Source: Pseudomonadota bacterium
Lineage (GTDB): Bacteria > Pseudomonadota > Gammaproteobacteria > Steroidobacterales > Steroidobacteraceae
Length of the DNA stretch: 61,128 nt
Assembly: GCA_021779535.1 (NCBI GenBank)
Contig: JAJYAM010000009.1
Coordinates: 1-61,128 of the forward strand
Direction of reading: 5' to 3'
A program made the position numbers and the translations under genes. This document shows positions 17,576-27,722 of this stretch, in pieces. Position 1 is the first letter of the stretch. Each line of letters begins with the position of its first letter. The notes under the pieces were generated by a model, which was not told the origin of the DNA, made no database searches, and saw only the letters and a list, made by a program, of their open reading frames with translations.

Positions 17576-18740
17576 GTTCTTCTTCCTGCTGCGCGAGGCC
17601 GGCGTTCCGGCGACGATCCCCGAATTCCTGGCGCTCCTCGAGGCGCTGCGCGCCGGACTCGCGGACGCGAGCGCCGAGCGCTTCTATTTCCTCGCGCGTG
17701 CGTGCCTGGTGAAGGACGAGCGCCATTACGACCGGTTCGATCGGGCGTTCGCCGCGCACTTCCGCGGGATCGAGGGCGCGCTCGAGACGCTCGCGCGCGA
17801 GCTGCCCGCGGACTGGATCGCGCGGCTCGAGGAGGCGCGCCTCAGCGACGAGGAGAAGGCACGGGTGCGCGCGCTCGGCGGCTGGGAGGCACTGATGCGC
17901 GCGTTGCGCGAGCGGCTCGAGGAGCAGAAGTCGCGTCACCAGGGCGGCAGCAAGTGGATCGGGACCGCGGGCACGTCGCCGTTCGGTGCGTACGGGTACA
18001 ACCCGGAGGGCGTGCGCATCGGTCAGGACGCGTCCCGGCAGCGCCGCGCGACCAAGGTCTGGGACCGCCGGGAGTTCGCGAACCTCGACGGCGACGTGGA
18101 ACTCGGGACGCGGAACATGAAGCTCGCATTGCGCCGGCTGCGCCGCTTTGCGCGCCACGGCGCGGCGGACGAGCTCGCGCTCGGCGCGACGATCGACGCG
18201 ACCGCCCGCTCCGGCGGCTGGCTCGACGTGAAGATGGTCCCGCAGCGGCGCAACGTCGTGAAGGTGCTGCTGCTGCTCGACGTCGGCGGTTCGATGGACG
18301 ATCACGTGCGGATCTCCGCGGAGCTCTTCTCCGCGGCGCGCGCCGAGTTCAAGCACCTCGAGCAATACTACTTCCATAATTATCCGTACGAGCGGCTGTG
18401 GCGCGACAATCGCCGCCGGTCCGACCGCGGCATCGACACCTTCGAGCTGCTGCGCACCTATGCGCGCGACTACCGCCTGGTGATCGTCGGGGACGCGACG
18501 ATGAGCCCGTACGAGATCACCGAGACCGGCGGCAGCGTCGAACACTGGAACGCCGAGCCCGGGGAGACCTGGTTGCGGCGATTGCTGCAAGCCTATCCGC
18601 GCCACGCCTGGATCAACCCGCAGCCCGAGGAGTTCTGGGCCGGCAACCGGTCGATCGGCATGACCCGGGACCTGCTCGAGGGACGCATGTATCCGTTGAC
18701 CCTGTCGGGTCTGGACCGGGCGATTGGCGAACTCGGCTGA
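17565..18740 (+). CDS. VWA-domain protein of the CoxE-like family
   Basis: This 391-residue cytoplasmic protein is the partner of the preceding MoxR ATPase. The N-terminal half is helical and basic. The C-terminal half is a von Willebrand A domain whose MIDAS-like metal motif reads DVGGSMD (near residue 239) rather than the canonical DxSxS; later blocks include HNYPYERLWRDN and VIVGDATMSPYEI. CoxE-type proteins cooperate with MoxR proteins in cofactor insertion or complex remodelling. The start overlaps the ATPase gene by 11 bases, and its own end overlaps the lipase gene by 17 bases. Confidence 0.88.
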   Translation: MLVKFFFLLREAGVPATIPEFLALLEALRAGLADASAERFYFLARACLVKDERHYDRFDRAFAAHFRGIEGALETLARELPADWIARLEEARLSDEEKARVRALGGWEALMRALRERLEEQKSRHQGGSKWIGTAGTSPFGAYGYNPEGVRIGQDASRQRRATKVWDRREFANLDGDVELGTRNMKLALRRLRRFARHGAADELALGATIDATARSGGWLDVKMVPQRRNVVKVLLLLDVGGSMDDHVRISAELFSAARAEFKHLEQYYFHNYPYERLWRDNRRRSDRGIDTFELLRTYARDYRLVIVGDATMSPYEITETGGSVEHWNAEPGETWLRRLLQAYPRHAWINPQPEEFWAGNRSIGMTRDLLEGRMYPLTLSGLDRAIGELG

Positions 18741-19854
18741 ACCGCGCTCCCCGCTCTGCGGGCTCGTGCTGCTCGGTGGCGGGGCGCGCGCCGCGTACCA
18801 GGTCGGCGTGCTCAAGGGGATCGCGCAGATCCTGCCGCGGCGGGCGCCGAATCCGTTTCCGGTGGTCACGGGCGTATCGGCCGGCGCGGTCAGCGCGCTC
18901 GCGCTCGCCGCCGATTCGGCGCATTACCGGCGCGCGGTGCACTCGCTCGAGCGGGTCTGGCGCGAATTCCGGGTCGCGCAGGTGTTCCGCGCCGACGCCG
19001 CGAGCATGGTCCAAGCCGGCATGCACTGGCTCGCGGCGCTCGCGAGCGGCGGCCTCGTCGCGCAGGCGCCGCATGCGCTGTTCGACAACGCACCGCTGTG
19101 GCGGCTGCTCGGCGAGCGCCTGGAATTCGACCGCATTCCGCGCGGGCTCGCGCACGGGTCGCTGCGGGCGGTCGGAATCGCCGCGACGTCCTACGAGGAC
19201 GGCGAGTCGGTCACGTACTACGATACCGTGGCCGGCATCGAGCCCTGGCGGCGGGCCTACCGCCGCGGCGTGCGCACGCCGATCGCGCTGGATCACGTGA
19301 TGGCGAGCCTGGCGATTCCCTTCCTGTTCCGCCCGGTCCGCCTCGCGGACGGCTATTACGGCGACGGCGCGATGCGCCAGACCTCGCCGCTCGGCTCCGC
19401 GGTACATCTCGGCGCCGAACGCCTGCTCGTCATCGGGGTCGCGGAGCGCCACCGGGAGGCGGTCGCGGCGCAGGCGTCCCCGCCCGAGCCGAGCTACGGC
19501 CGGATGTTCGGCTTCATGCTCGACTCGTTGTTCTCCGATCACGTCGATGCCGATGTCGAGCGGATCGCGCTGCATAACCGCACGCCGGGCGTCCGGCCGA
19601 TCGCGTTGATGATCATCCGCCCGTCGCGCCCGCTGATGCCGATCGCGCGCCGGCACATCGCCCGGTTGCCGCGGAGCCTGCGGATCCTGCTGCGCACGAT
19701 CGGAGCGGGTGGCACGGCCGGCACGCAGTTGATGAGCTACCTGATGTTCGAGAGCGCCTTCACGCGCGATCTGATCGCGCTGGGGGTCGCGGACGCGCTC
19801 GCCTGCGCCGACGAACTGTCGCGCTTTCTCGGTTTCGACGCCGCGCGACCCTAG
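18724..19854 (+). CDS. Patatin-like phospholipase
   Basis: This is a 376-residue patatin-family acyl hydrolase. It has the oxyanion-hole motif LGGGARAAYQVG, the nucleophile elbow GVSAG (catalytic Ser), and the catalytic Asp in YYGDGAMRQ. About 100 further residues follow, as in proteobacterial members. The chosen TTG start at 18724 overlaps the VWA gene; a GTG at 18766 is possible but leaves almost nothing before the glycine motif. It ends with a 4-base convergent overlap with rapZ. The likely role is membrane phospholipid or lysophospholipid turnover; substrate not known. Confidence 0.87.
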   Translation: MANSAEPRSPLCGLVLLGGGARAAYQVGVLKGIAQILPRRAPNPFPVVTGVSAGAVSALALAADSAHYRRAVHSLERVWREFRVAQVFRADAASMVQAGMHWLAALASGGLVAQAPHALFDNAPLWRLLGERLEFDRIPRGLAHGSLRAVGIAATSYEDGESVTYYDTVAGIEPWRRAYRRGVRTPIALDHVMASLAIPFLFRPVRLADGYYGDGAMRQTSPLGSAVHLGAERLLVIGVAERHREAVAAQASPPEPSYGRMFGFMLDSLFSDHVDADVERIALHNRTPGVRPIALMIIRPSRPLMPIARRHIARLPRSLRILLRTIGAGGTAGTQLMSYLMFESAFTRDLIALGVADALACADELSRFLGFDAARP

Positions 19855-20729
19855 CCCTCGCGACCCTGATTCTCATGCAGCGCGTCGTGGCGGGTCATCA
19901 CCGCCGGATGGGTGCTGCGGAAGTGCGCCGCGAGTCTCTCGACCAGGTAGACGGAGCGGTGCTGGCCGCCGGTGCAGCCGACCGCGACCGTGAGATAGCG
20001 GCGGTTCGCGGCGACGGCCTCGGCGACGCGCCGCTCGACGAAGGCGGTCAGGTCCTCGAGCAGGCGGCCGACCTCGGCGTGATCCTCGAGGTAGCGCACG
20101 ACCGCGGCGTCGTGGCCGGTCAGCGCGCGCAAATCGTACTCCCAGTACGGGTTCGGCAGGCTGCGCACGTCGAACACGAAATCGGCGTCCCCGGGTATCC
20201 CATGCTTGTAGCCGAACGATTCGAACAGCAGCGACATCTGGTTCGTGCGCCGCGGGTCGATGCGCGCGCGCATGCGGTCGCGCAACGCGTGCACGCTCAT
20301 TCCCGAGGTGTCGACGATCAGGTCCGCGGCACGGATGATCGGCTCGAGCAAGGCCCGTTCCTCGGCGATCGCCTCGCGCAGGCTCACGCCGTCGACGACC
20401 AGCGGATGCTTGCGCCGGGTCTCGGAAAAGCGCTTCAGCAGCACCTCGTCGTCCGCGTGCAGGTAGATGATGTCGCAGGAAATCCCGCTGCGGCGCAGCT
20501 CGGTGACCAGCGCGGGGACGCGTTCGATCTCCTTCGGCCGGTTGCGCGCGTCGAGGCCGACCGCGGTCCGCGGATAGATCTCCTCGGTGCCGCGGACGAC
20601 GTGCGCGATCAAGGGTTTCAGCAGTGCCGCGGGGATGTTGTCGACGCAGTAATAATCGAGGTCCTCGAGCATGTGCAGGGCCACGCTCTTGCCCGAGCCC
20701 GAGAGCCCGCTGACGACGATCAGCCGCAT
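19851..20729 (-). CDS. rapZ: RNase adapter protein RapZ
   Basis: This 292-residue nucleotide- and RNA-binding protein has an N-terminal P-loop GLSGSGKSVAL (residues 8-18). The C-terminal domain binds RNA and GlcN6P in E. coli and carries VAVGCTGGQHRSVYLVERLA. In enterics RapZ delivers the sRNA GlmZ to RNase E and so controls glmS and envelope precursor supply; whether that applies here is unknown. It is the last gene of the rpoN block, 19 bases after hpf. The phosphotransferase gene ptsN, usually between hpf and rapZ, is absent. Confidence 0.95.
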   Translation of the reverse strand: MRLIVVSGLSGSGKSVALHMLEDLDYYCVDNIPAALLKPLIAHVVRGTEEIYPRTAVGLDARNRPKEIERVPALVTELRRSGISCDIIYLHADDEVLLKRFSETRRKHPLVVDGVSLREAIAEERALLEPIIRAADLIVDTSGMSVHALRDRMRARIDPRRTNQMSLLFESFGYKHGIPGDADFVFDVRSLPNPYWEYDLRALTGHDAAVVRYLEDHAEVGRLLEDLTAFVERRVAEAVAANRRYLTVAVGCTGGQHRSVYLVERLAAHFRSTHPAVMTRHDALHENQGREG

Positions 20730-20748
20730 CGGCAGCCGCCCACGCGTT

Positions 20749-21069
20749 TCATCCCGAGCGCGCCTTCAGCACTTCCTCGGGATGGTGGTCGGCCGACTTC
20801 TCCTTGTGCTTCTTCACCGCGCGGTCGAGCTTGTCGGCGAGCGCGTCGATCGACGCGTACATGTGGTCCTCGATCGCCTCCGCGTGGATCTTGTTGCCGC
20901 GCACCGTCAACGTCGCCTCGGCCTTGTGACGCAGCTTCTCGACGGTGAGCACGCAATGAACGTCGAGCACCGACTCGAAGTGGCGGGAGATGCGCTCGAA
21001 TTTCTTCGAGGCGTAGCTGCGCAGCGCCGGGGTGATTTCGAGATGATGGCCAGTGAGATCGAGCTGCAT
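20749..21069 (-). CDS. hpf: Ribosome hibernation promoting factor (short form)
   Basis: This 106-residue protein of the HPF/YfiA family binds the 30S decoding region and dimerises or silences ribosomes in stationary phase. It starts MQLDLTGHHLEITPALRSYASKK..., has the beta-alpha-beta-beta-beta-alpha fold signature and basic residues in the second helix (KLDRAVKKHKEK), and lacks the long-form C-terminal domain. ATG at 21069 was chosen over 21087 because GGAGG lies 7 bases upstream. It sits 28 bases after rpoN, its usual neighbour. Confidence 0.95.
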   Translation of the reverse strand: MQLDLTGHHLEITPALRSYASKKFERISRHFESVLDVHCVLTVEKLRHKAEATLTVRGNKIHAEAIEDHMYASIDALADKLDRAVKKHKEKSADHHPEEVLKARSG

Positions 21070-21097
21070 GGGTCTTCCTCCGTTCATCCGAGGTCGG

Positions 21098-22573
21098 TCA
21101 GGGGGCGCGCGGCGCGGCGCGCTTGCGTTCGTTCGACGGCGCGATTCGCATGGCTTCCCGGTATTTCGCGACGGTACGCCGGGCGACCGGGATGCCTTCG
21201 CCCGACAGGATCTGCGCGAGCTTGGAGTCGCTCAGCGGGTCGTCCGGGTCTTCCTGACCGATCAGCTTGCGCAGTTTCGCGCGGATCGCGGTCGAGGAAG
21301 TCTCGGTGCCGTCCGCGGCGGCGACGTGGCTCGAGAAGAAGTAGCGGAACTCGAACACGCCGCGCGGCGTGTGCATGTATTTCGCGGTCGTCACGCGCGA
21401 GATCGTCGATTCGTGCATCTCGACCTCGTCGGCGACGTCCTTCAGGATCAGCGGCACCATCGCCTCCTCGCCGCGATCCAGGAAGCGGATCTGGCGCCGC
21501 ACGATGCAGCGCGCGACCTTGATCAGCGTCTCGTTGCGGATCTCGAGGCTGCGCATCAGCCAGCGCGCTTCCTGCAGCTGCGCGCGCAGCATGGCGTGGT
21601 CCGGCACGCGCGAGATGGCGTTCGCGTAGCCCTGGTTCACCCGGACCCGCGGCACGGTCGCCGGGTTGATCTCGACCACCCAGCCATGATCGCTGCGCCG
21701 CACGAACACGTCCGGTATCACGTACTCGGCTTGGCCGCCGCTCGCGACCGCGCCCGGGCGCGGATGGCATGCCCGCACCAGCGCAAGCGCCGCATCGAGC
21801 TCGGCGTCCGCGCAGCGCAGGTGACGACGCAGCAAGCCCAGCTGCTGCGACGCGACCCAATCCAGGTGCTCGAGCGCGATCCGCAGCGCGAGATCGCGGC
21901 CCGGCGTCGCCGGATCGAGCTGACGGAGCTGCAAAACCAGGCATTCCGCGAGACTGCGCGCACCGATGCCCGCGGGCTCGAGCGCCTGCACCGTCGCGAG
22001 CATCCGCTCCACGTCGGCGACCGTGACCGGGACTTCCGGCAGCAGGCTGGCGCGGATCGTGTCCAGGTCGTCCTGCAAGTAGCCGTCGTCGCCGATCGCG
22101 TCGACGACCATCCGCGCGATCGCGCGATCGCGCGGATCGAGCCGCATCAGGTCGAGCTGCTCCAGGAGCTGTTCCTGCAGCGTCGATTCGTGCGGGTCGC
22201 CGAACTCCGCGTCCCGATCGTCGCCGCCGGACCACGGCGACTCCGAGGGGCCGGCCGTCCGTTCCGGCCAGCCGTCCTCGGCGATCTCCATCGACTGGTC
22301 GGCCGGTTCGGCGGGTCGATCCTCGGACGCGGTCGGGCCGTCGTCGCGCGGCGCCTCGTAGGGCTCCTGTGACGCCGCGCCGATCGCGTGCACGGCGGTG
22401 GGTTCCGTGGCGGGCTCGTCCTCCGACTCCAGCATCACGTTGGTTTCCAGCGCCTCGCGCACGTGCGCTTGCAGGTCGAGGGCGGGAAGCTGCAGCAAAC
22501 GGATCGCCTGTTGCAGCTGCGGCGTCATCGTCAGCTGCTGACCGATCCTGAGCTGCAGACTGGGCTTCAACAT
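21098..22573 (-). CDS. rpoN: RNA polymerase sigma-54 factor
   Basis: This 491-residue alternative sigma factor has the glutamine-rich activator-interacting region I at the N-terminus (MLKPSLQLRIGQQLTMTPQL), an acidic region II (about 50-110), the core-binding domain, and the C-terminal RpoN box ARRTVAKYRE that reads the -24 element. It requires an ATP-driven enhancer-binding protein. A plausible target in the window is the PEP-CTERM promoter at 1274-1290. It sits in the usual lptB-rpoN-hpf order, 23 bases after lptB. Confidence 0.97.
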   Translation of the reverse strand: MLKPSLQLRIGQQLTMTPQLQQAIRLLQLPALDLQAHVREALETNVMLESEDEPATEPTAVHAIGAASQEPYEAPRDDGPTASEDRPAEPADQSMEIAEDGWPERTAGPSESPWSGGDDRDAEFGDPHESTLQEQLLEQLDLMRLDPRDRAIARMVVDAIGDDGYLQDDLDTIRASLLPEVPVTVADVERMLATVQALEPAGIGARSLAECLVLQLRQLDPATPGRDLALRIALEHLDWVASQQLGLLRRHLRCADAELDAALALVRACHPRPGAVASGGQAEYVIPDVFVRRSDHGWVVEINPATVPRVRVNQGYANAISRVPDHAMLRAQLQEARWLMRSLEIRNETLIKVARCIVRRQIRFLDRGEEAMVPLILKDVADEVEMHESTISRVTTAKYMHTPRGVFEFRYFFSSHVAAADGTETSSTAIRAKLRKLIGQEDPDDPLSDSKLAQILSGEGIPVARRTVAKYREAMRIAPSNERKRAAPRAP

Positions 22574-22596
22574 GGGCGGACCGAATTCAACGTGAT

Positions 22597-23322
22597 CTAG
22601 AGCCTGAAGTCCTGCCCCAAGTACACCTCACGAACCTGGGCATTGGCAAGGATCTGGTCGGCGGAGCCCGAGGCGATCACGCTGCCCTGGCTCACGATGT
22701 ACGCCCGCTCGCAGATGCCGAGCGTTTCGCGGACGTTGTGGTCGGTGATCAGCACGCCGATCCCCTTGCCCGACAAGTGCTTGATTATTCTTTGAATGTC
22801 GGCGACCGACAGCGGGTCGACCCCGGCGAACGGCTCGTCGAGCAGCATGAAGCGCGGTTCGGCCGCGAGCGCGCGCGCGATCTCGACGCGGCGCCGCTCG
22901 CCGCCGGACAGCGAGATCCCGAGACTGTCCTGGACGTGATCGACGTGCAGTTCGCCGAGCAGCTCTTCCAGACGCGCCTGGCGCGTGTCCCGATCGAGGT
23001 TGGGACGGGTCTCGAGGATCGCCATGACGTTCTGTGCGACCGTGAGCTTGCGGAACACCGACGGCTCCTGCGGCAGGTAACCGAGCCCGAGCTGCGCGCG
23101 GCGGTGCATCGGCAGGCGCGTGATGTCGCGGCCGTCGAGCGAGATCCGGCCGTGCTCGCAGGGCGTCAACCCGACCATCATGTAAAACGCGGTCGTCTTG
23201 CCGGCGCCGTTGGGACCGAGGAGACCGACGACCTCGCCGGAGCCGACCTCGAGCGACAGGTCGCGCAGCACTTCGCGCGACTTGTACCGTTTCGCGAGGT
23301 TGTCCGCCCGCAGGACGCTCAC
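22597..23322 (-). CDS. lptB: LPS export ABC transporter ATP-binding protein
   Basis: This 241-residue ABC ATPase powers LPS extraction from the inner membrane with LptFG (not in the window). It has Walker [10 protein letters not shown], the signature [16 protein letters not shown], Walker [14 protein letters not shown] and the H-loop ITDHNV. It starts with GTG at 23322, overlapping the lptA stop by 4 bases (GTGA). The gene order kdsD-kdsC-lptC-lptA-lptB-rpoN is typical of gamma- and betaproteobacteria. Confidence 0.97.
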   Translation of the reverse strand: MSVLRADNLAKRYKSREVLRDLSLEVGSGEVVGLLGPNGAGKTTAFYMMVGLTPCEHGRISLDGRDITRLPMHRRAQLGLGYLPQEPSVFRKLTVAQNVMAILETRPNLDRDTRQARLEELLGELHVDHVQDSLGISLSGGERRRVEIARALAAEPRFMLLDEPFAGVDPLSVADIQRIIKHLSGKGIGVLITDHNVRETLGICERAYIVSQGSVIASGSADQILANAQVREVYLGQDFRL

Positions 23323-24029
23323 GGCGCGTGCTTCGCCGGTGGCGTGATCGTGATGCGCACCCGGTGGGAATTCTGGTCCGCGGCGGTCGCGATCACGGTG
23401 CGCGCGGCGATGTCGTACTTCAGGATCTGACCGCTGATCTCGTTGTGCCCGTCGGTCAGCCAGGCGTCGTTCGACAGCGTCACGATGCCCTTCGCGACCT
23501 CGTAATCGATCGTCTGCGCATGGCCTTGCACGAGCCGTCCGGATTTGGGGTCGACCTGGGTGAAGCGCGCCGGCGTGCCGGTCACGGTCGCGTTCGCGAG
23601 CCGCTTGCGCGCGAACGTGATGTCGGCGGCGTTCGAGCGCAGGTCGCCCCGGTTCACGACGATGTGCACGTCGCCGCGGAACGCCCAGTGGCTGTCGTCG
23701 AAGTCGAGCCCGGTCGCATGCGCGAGCGTGGCGGAGATCGACATCGTGCCTTGCCGGATCGTGACCTGATGGAACACCAGTTGATGGGTCCGATAGTCGA
23801 TCTGCGACGATTGCGCCTCCAGCGAGATCGATTGGCGCAGCGTCGCGCGCGTCACGCCCGGGACCGCGCTGTCGCGCGGCGCAACGGGCTTCGCCGCGGC
23901 CGGCGGTCGCGATGCCGCGGCGCGGGGCGCGGCCGGCGCGGCGACGGCGCGGGGCGCGCTCGGCAGGAGCGCCGCGGCGAGCACGAACGGCGCGGCGTGT
24001 GCGTGCGCGCTACGGGAGGAAACGGCCAT
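23319..24029 (-). CDS. lptA: LPS transport periplasmic protein
   Basis: This periplasmic bridge protein of the Lpt machinery has 236 residues, longer than E. coli LptA (185). The difference is an Ala/Pro/Arg-rich stretch after the signal peptide (about residues 28-60). The beta-jellyroll (OstA-like) region follows, with [35 protein letters not shown] and [12 protein letters not shown]. The ATG at 24029 overlaps the end of lptC by 20 bases and has GGAGG-like purines inside the lptC coding end. Between LptC and LptDE it forms the track along which LPS crosses the periplasm. Confidence 0.92.
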   Translation of the reverse strand: MAVSSRSAHAHAAPFVLAAALLPSAPRAVAAPAAPRAAASRPPAAAKPVAPRDSAVPGVTRATLRQSISLEAQSSQIDYRTHQLVFHQVTIRQGTMSISATLAHATGLDFDDSHWAFRGDVHIVVNRGDLRSNAADITFARKRLANATVTGTPARFTQVDPKSGRLVQGHAQTIDYEVAKGIVTLSNDAWLTDGHNEISGQILKYDIAARTVIATAADQNSHRVRITITPPAKHAP

Positions 24030-24567
24030 TGACGTTCGATTCCAGCCGCACGGTGCGGCGCTTCAAGTCGGCGACGAGCCCGCGTGCGCTCAGCGTTTCC
24101 GCGCCGAACTCGATTCGCACGTCGTCCGGCGTGCTCGCGATCGCGTCGGCGACGTCGTAGCGCATCCGGTCGCTGCGGATGATCGCGGTGCCCGGCCGGT
24201 TCGGGTCCACCCCGCGCAGCTGCACGTCGCCCCGCACGTCGACCGCTTTGCCGCCGGGCTCGATTTGCGCCTGCTGGCCGGTCAGCACCCAGGACTCGCC
24301 CGCGGGTGCCGCGTAGGTCACGTGGACGTCGTGCAGCGCGACCTGGTCGCCGCGGCCGACCTGGTCGATTCGGGCGGCCTGGATCCGCACGCTCGGCGCG
24401 CCGTCGGGCCCGTAGTCGGTGAGCACCGCGTCGTTCAGGTAATAGGCCGGACGCGGTCCCCGGAGCGTGCCGGGTGCGCTCGGGCGCAGCCGCTCCGGCG
24501 TGCTCAGGATCCAGGTGCTGATCGCGAGCGCGACCACCGCGAGCACCGTGAACACCCGGAACATCAT
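24010..24567 (-). CDS. lptC: LPS export system protein LptC
   Basis: This bitopic inner-membrane protein of 185 residues has one N-terminal TM helix (about residues 3-20, FRVFTVLAVVALAISTWI) and a periplasmic jellyroll (YYLNDAVLTDYGPDG, ALHDVHVTY, LTGQQAQI, VDVRGDVQL). It receives LPS from LptBFG and passes it to LptA. Two consecutive ATGs start the gene; the first (24567) overlaps the kdsC stop as ATGA, implying coupled translation. Confidence 0.93.
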   Translation of the reverse strand: MMFRVFTVLAVVALAISTWILSTPERLRPSAPGTLRGPRPAYYLNDAVLTDYGPDGAPSVRIQAARIDQVGRGDQVALHDVHVTYAAPAGESWVLTGQQAQIEPGGKAVDVRGDVQLRGVDPNRPGTAIIRSDRMRYDVADAIASTPDDVRIEFGAETLSARGLVADLKRRTVRLESNVNGRFLP

Positions 24568-25070
24568 CGGCGCGTCTCCGCGCGCGCGCGCAGGATCGCG
24601 TCGCACAGCTCGCGCACCGCGCCGCGCCCGCCCGGCCGCTCGGCGACCCAGTGCGCGGCCGCCAGGACCAGCGGATGCGCGTCGGCGACCGCGCCCGCGT
24701 GACCGACCGCGGCCATCAGCGGCAGGTCCGGCGTATCGTCGACGAGGCAGGCGATCGCGGTCGGCCGGATCCGTCGTTTCGCGCACAGCCGATCGAGCAC
24801 CGCGACCTTGTCCGCGGCGCCCTGCACGACGTCATCGACGCCGAGTTCGCGCATCCGCCGGGTGACCGCGCCGCTGCGCCGCCCGCTGATCACCGCGACG
24901 TCGACGCCGCTTGCGCGCAGGAGCTTCATGCCATGCCCGTCGCGAACGTGAAAGACCTTCAGCGCCTCGCCGCGCGCGCCGAAGTACAGCCGGCCGTCGG
25001 TGAGCACGCCGTCCACGTCGAGCACCAGCAGCTCGATCTTCGCGAGCGGTGTCGGCCGGCGGGCGCTCAA
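24564..25070 (-). CDS. kdsC: 3-deoxy-D-manno-octulosonate 8-phosphate phosphatase
   Basis: This 168-residue HAD-family phosphatase makes free Kdo for the LPS inner core. The nucleophile motif is DVDGVLTDG near the N-terminus, with VISGRRS (motif II), a conserved Lys in GAADKVAVL and the acidic motif CLVDDTPDLPLM. The core is compact, without a cap, as in KdsC tetramers. The start is TTG at 25070: it overlaps the kdsD stop by 4 bases (TTGA), and no ATG or GTG lies between it and the conserved core. Confidence 0.93.
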   Translation of the reverse strand: MSARRPTPLAKIELLVLDVDGVLTDGRLYFGARGEALKVFHVRDGHGMKLLRASGVDVAVISGRRSGAVTRRMRELGVDDVVQGAADKVAVLDRLCAKRRIRPTAIACLVDDTPDLPLMAAVGHAGAVADAHPLVLAAAHWVAERPGGRGAVRELCDAILRARAETRR

Positions 25071-26059
25071 ACGACCCCCGCCCGCATCAGATCGTGGACG
25101 TTGAGCGCGCCGATGACCCGGTCGTCCGCGTCGACGACGAGGAGCGCGGTGATCCGATGGCGCTCCATCGACAACAGCGCCTCGGCCGCCAGGGTGTCGG
25201 CACGCACCGACTTCGCATGGTGGGTCATCACCGCCGCGATCGGCGTCGCGCGCAGGTCGATCGCGCGGTCGATCGCGCGGCGCAAGTCGCCGTCGGTGAA
25301 CACGCCGATCGCGCGATCCGCACGGTCGACGATCGCGGTCATCCCGAGACCCTTGCGCGACATCTCGAGCAAGCCGTCGGCGAGCGAGGTCTCGGGCGCG
25401 ACGCGCGGCACGTCCGCACCGGTCCGCATCACGTCCGCGACCCGCAGCAGCAGCCGCCGGCCGAGATTGCCGGCCGGATGCGATCTCGCGAAGTCCTCCT
25501 CGGTGAATCCGCGGGCCTTCAACAACGCGACCGCGAGCGCATCGCCGACCGCGAGCGCGGCGGTCGTGCTCGCGGTCGGCGCGAGATTCAAGGGGCAGGC
25601 TTCCGCCGGCACACCGATCTCGAGGTGCACCGTCGCGGCGCGCGCCAGCGTCGAATGCGCGCTGCCGGTCAACGCGACGAGCGGCACGCCGAGACGCTTG
25701 ATCACGGGAACGATCGTGAGCACCTCGTCGGTCTCGCCGGAGTTCGACAACGCCAGCAACACGTCGTCGCGGATGACCATCCCGACGTCGCCGTGACTCG
25801 CTTCCGCCGGGTGCACGAAGAACGCGGGTGTGCCGGTGCTCGCGAGGGTCGCGGCGATCTTCCCGGCGACGTGCCCGGACTTGCCCATCCCGGTGACGAC
25901 CACGCGGCCACGGCAATCGAGGCAGACCCGGCACGCCTGCGCGAACGCGGCGCCGATCCGCGGCAGCTGGGCGCGCAAGCCGTCGATTTCGATCGAAATC
26001 GCCCGTCGCGCGGCCTCGATCAGCTGCTCGTCGGTGAAGGCTGGATGCATGCCGCGCAT
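25067..26059 (-). CDS. kdsD: Arabinose-5-phosphate isomerase
   Basis: This 330-residue enzyme converts ribulose-5-phosphate to arabinose-5-phosphate, the first step to Kdo. It has an N-terminal SIS sugar-isomerase domain (VVVTGMGKSGHVAGKIAATLASTG, ALSNSGETDE, PTASTTAALAVGDALA) followed by two CBS domains (about residues 215-330; DVMR..., GVFTDGDLRRA, VMTHHAKS). Two in-frame ATGs lie close together (26059 and 26050); the first was used. It heads the kdsD-to-rapZ block and is divergent from ibaG. Confidence 0.95.
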   Translation of the reverse strand: MRGMHPAFTDEQLIEAARRAISIEIDGLRAQLPRIGAAFAQACRVCLDCRGRVVVTGMGKSGHVAGKIAATLASTGTPAFFVHPAEASHGDVGMVIRDDVLLALSNSGETDEVLTIVPVIKRLGVPLVALTGSAHSTLARAATVHLEIGVPAEACPLNLAPTASTTAALAVGDALAVALLKARGFTEEDFARSHPAGNLGRRLLLRVADVMRTGADVPRVAPETSLADGLLEMSRKGLGMTAIVDRADRAIGVFTDGDLRRAIDRAIDLRATPIAAVMTHHAKSVRADTLAAEALLSMERHRITALLVVDADDRVIGALNVHDLMRAGVV

Positions 26060-26110
26060 GATAGCGCGTTCCCGGCCGGTCGCGGCTGCACCCGGCCGCC
26101 GCTTCTCTTG

Positions 26111-26137
26111 TAAACTGCGCGGATTCGTCACGAATCC
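26111..26137 (+). promoter_or_regulatory. Candidate -10 and 17-bp palindrome in the ibaG leader
   Basis: TAAACT (26111-26116) is a plausible -10, and a perfect inverted repeat GGATTCG-TCA-CGAATCC (26121-26137) follows at once, covering the expected start of transcription near 26123. It ends just before the GGGAGG ribosome site (26139-26144). It could be an operator or an RNA hairpin modulating initiation. Confidence 0.4.
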
Positions 26138-26149
26138 CGGGAGGCGACG

Positions 26150-26395
26150 ATGAACCCGCAACAGATTGCCGAGCTGATCCGAACCGGCCTCACCGGCAGC
26201 CGTGCGGCCGTGGTCAGCGACGACAACGTCCACTTCGAGGCGACCGTCGTCGCCGACGCGTTCGCCGGCAAGCGCCCGCTGCAGCGCCACCAGATGGTGT
26301 ACGCGACGCTCGGCGCCGCGATGGGCAACGAGATCCACGCGCTCACGCTGCAGGCCTATACCAGCGCCGAGTACGAGGCGCTCGGGCGCCGCTGA
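26150..26395 (+). CDS. ibaG: BolA-family protein IbaG
   Basis: This 81-residue protein of the BolA superfamily has the conserved HFEATVVADAFAGKRPLQRHQMVY block carrying the His residues used with monothiol glutaredoxins to bind [2Fe-2S] clusters (block shown in two parts: HFEATVVADAFAG and KRPLQRHQMVY). The length equals E. coli IbaG (YrbA). It is encoded just before murA, its usual neighbour, with GGGAGG 5 bases ahead of the ATG. The role is in acid/iron-sulfur homeostasis; its details remain open in the family. Confidence 0.93.
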   Translation: MNPQQIAELIRTGLTGSRAAVVSDDNVHFEATVVADAFAGKRPLQRHQMVYATLGAAMGNEIHALTLQAYTSAEYEALGRR

Positions 26396-27703
<1,308 letters not shown>

Positions 27704-27722
27704 CGCGGGCGCGGCGCCGGGG

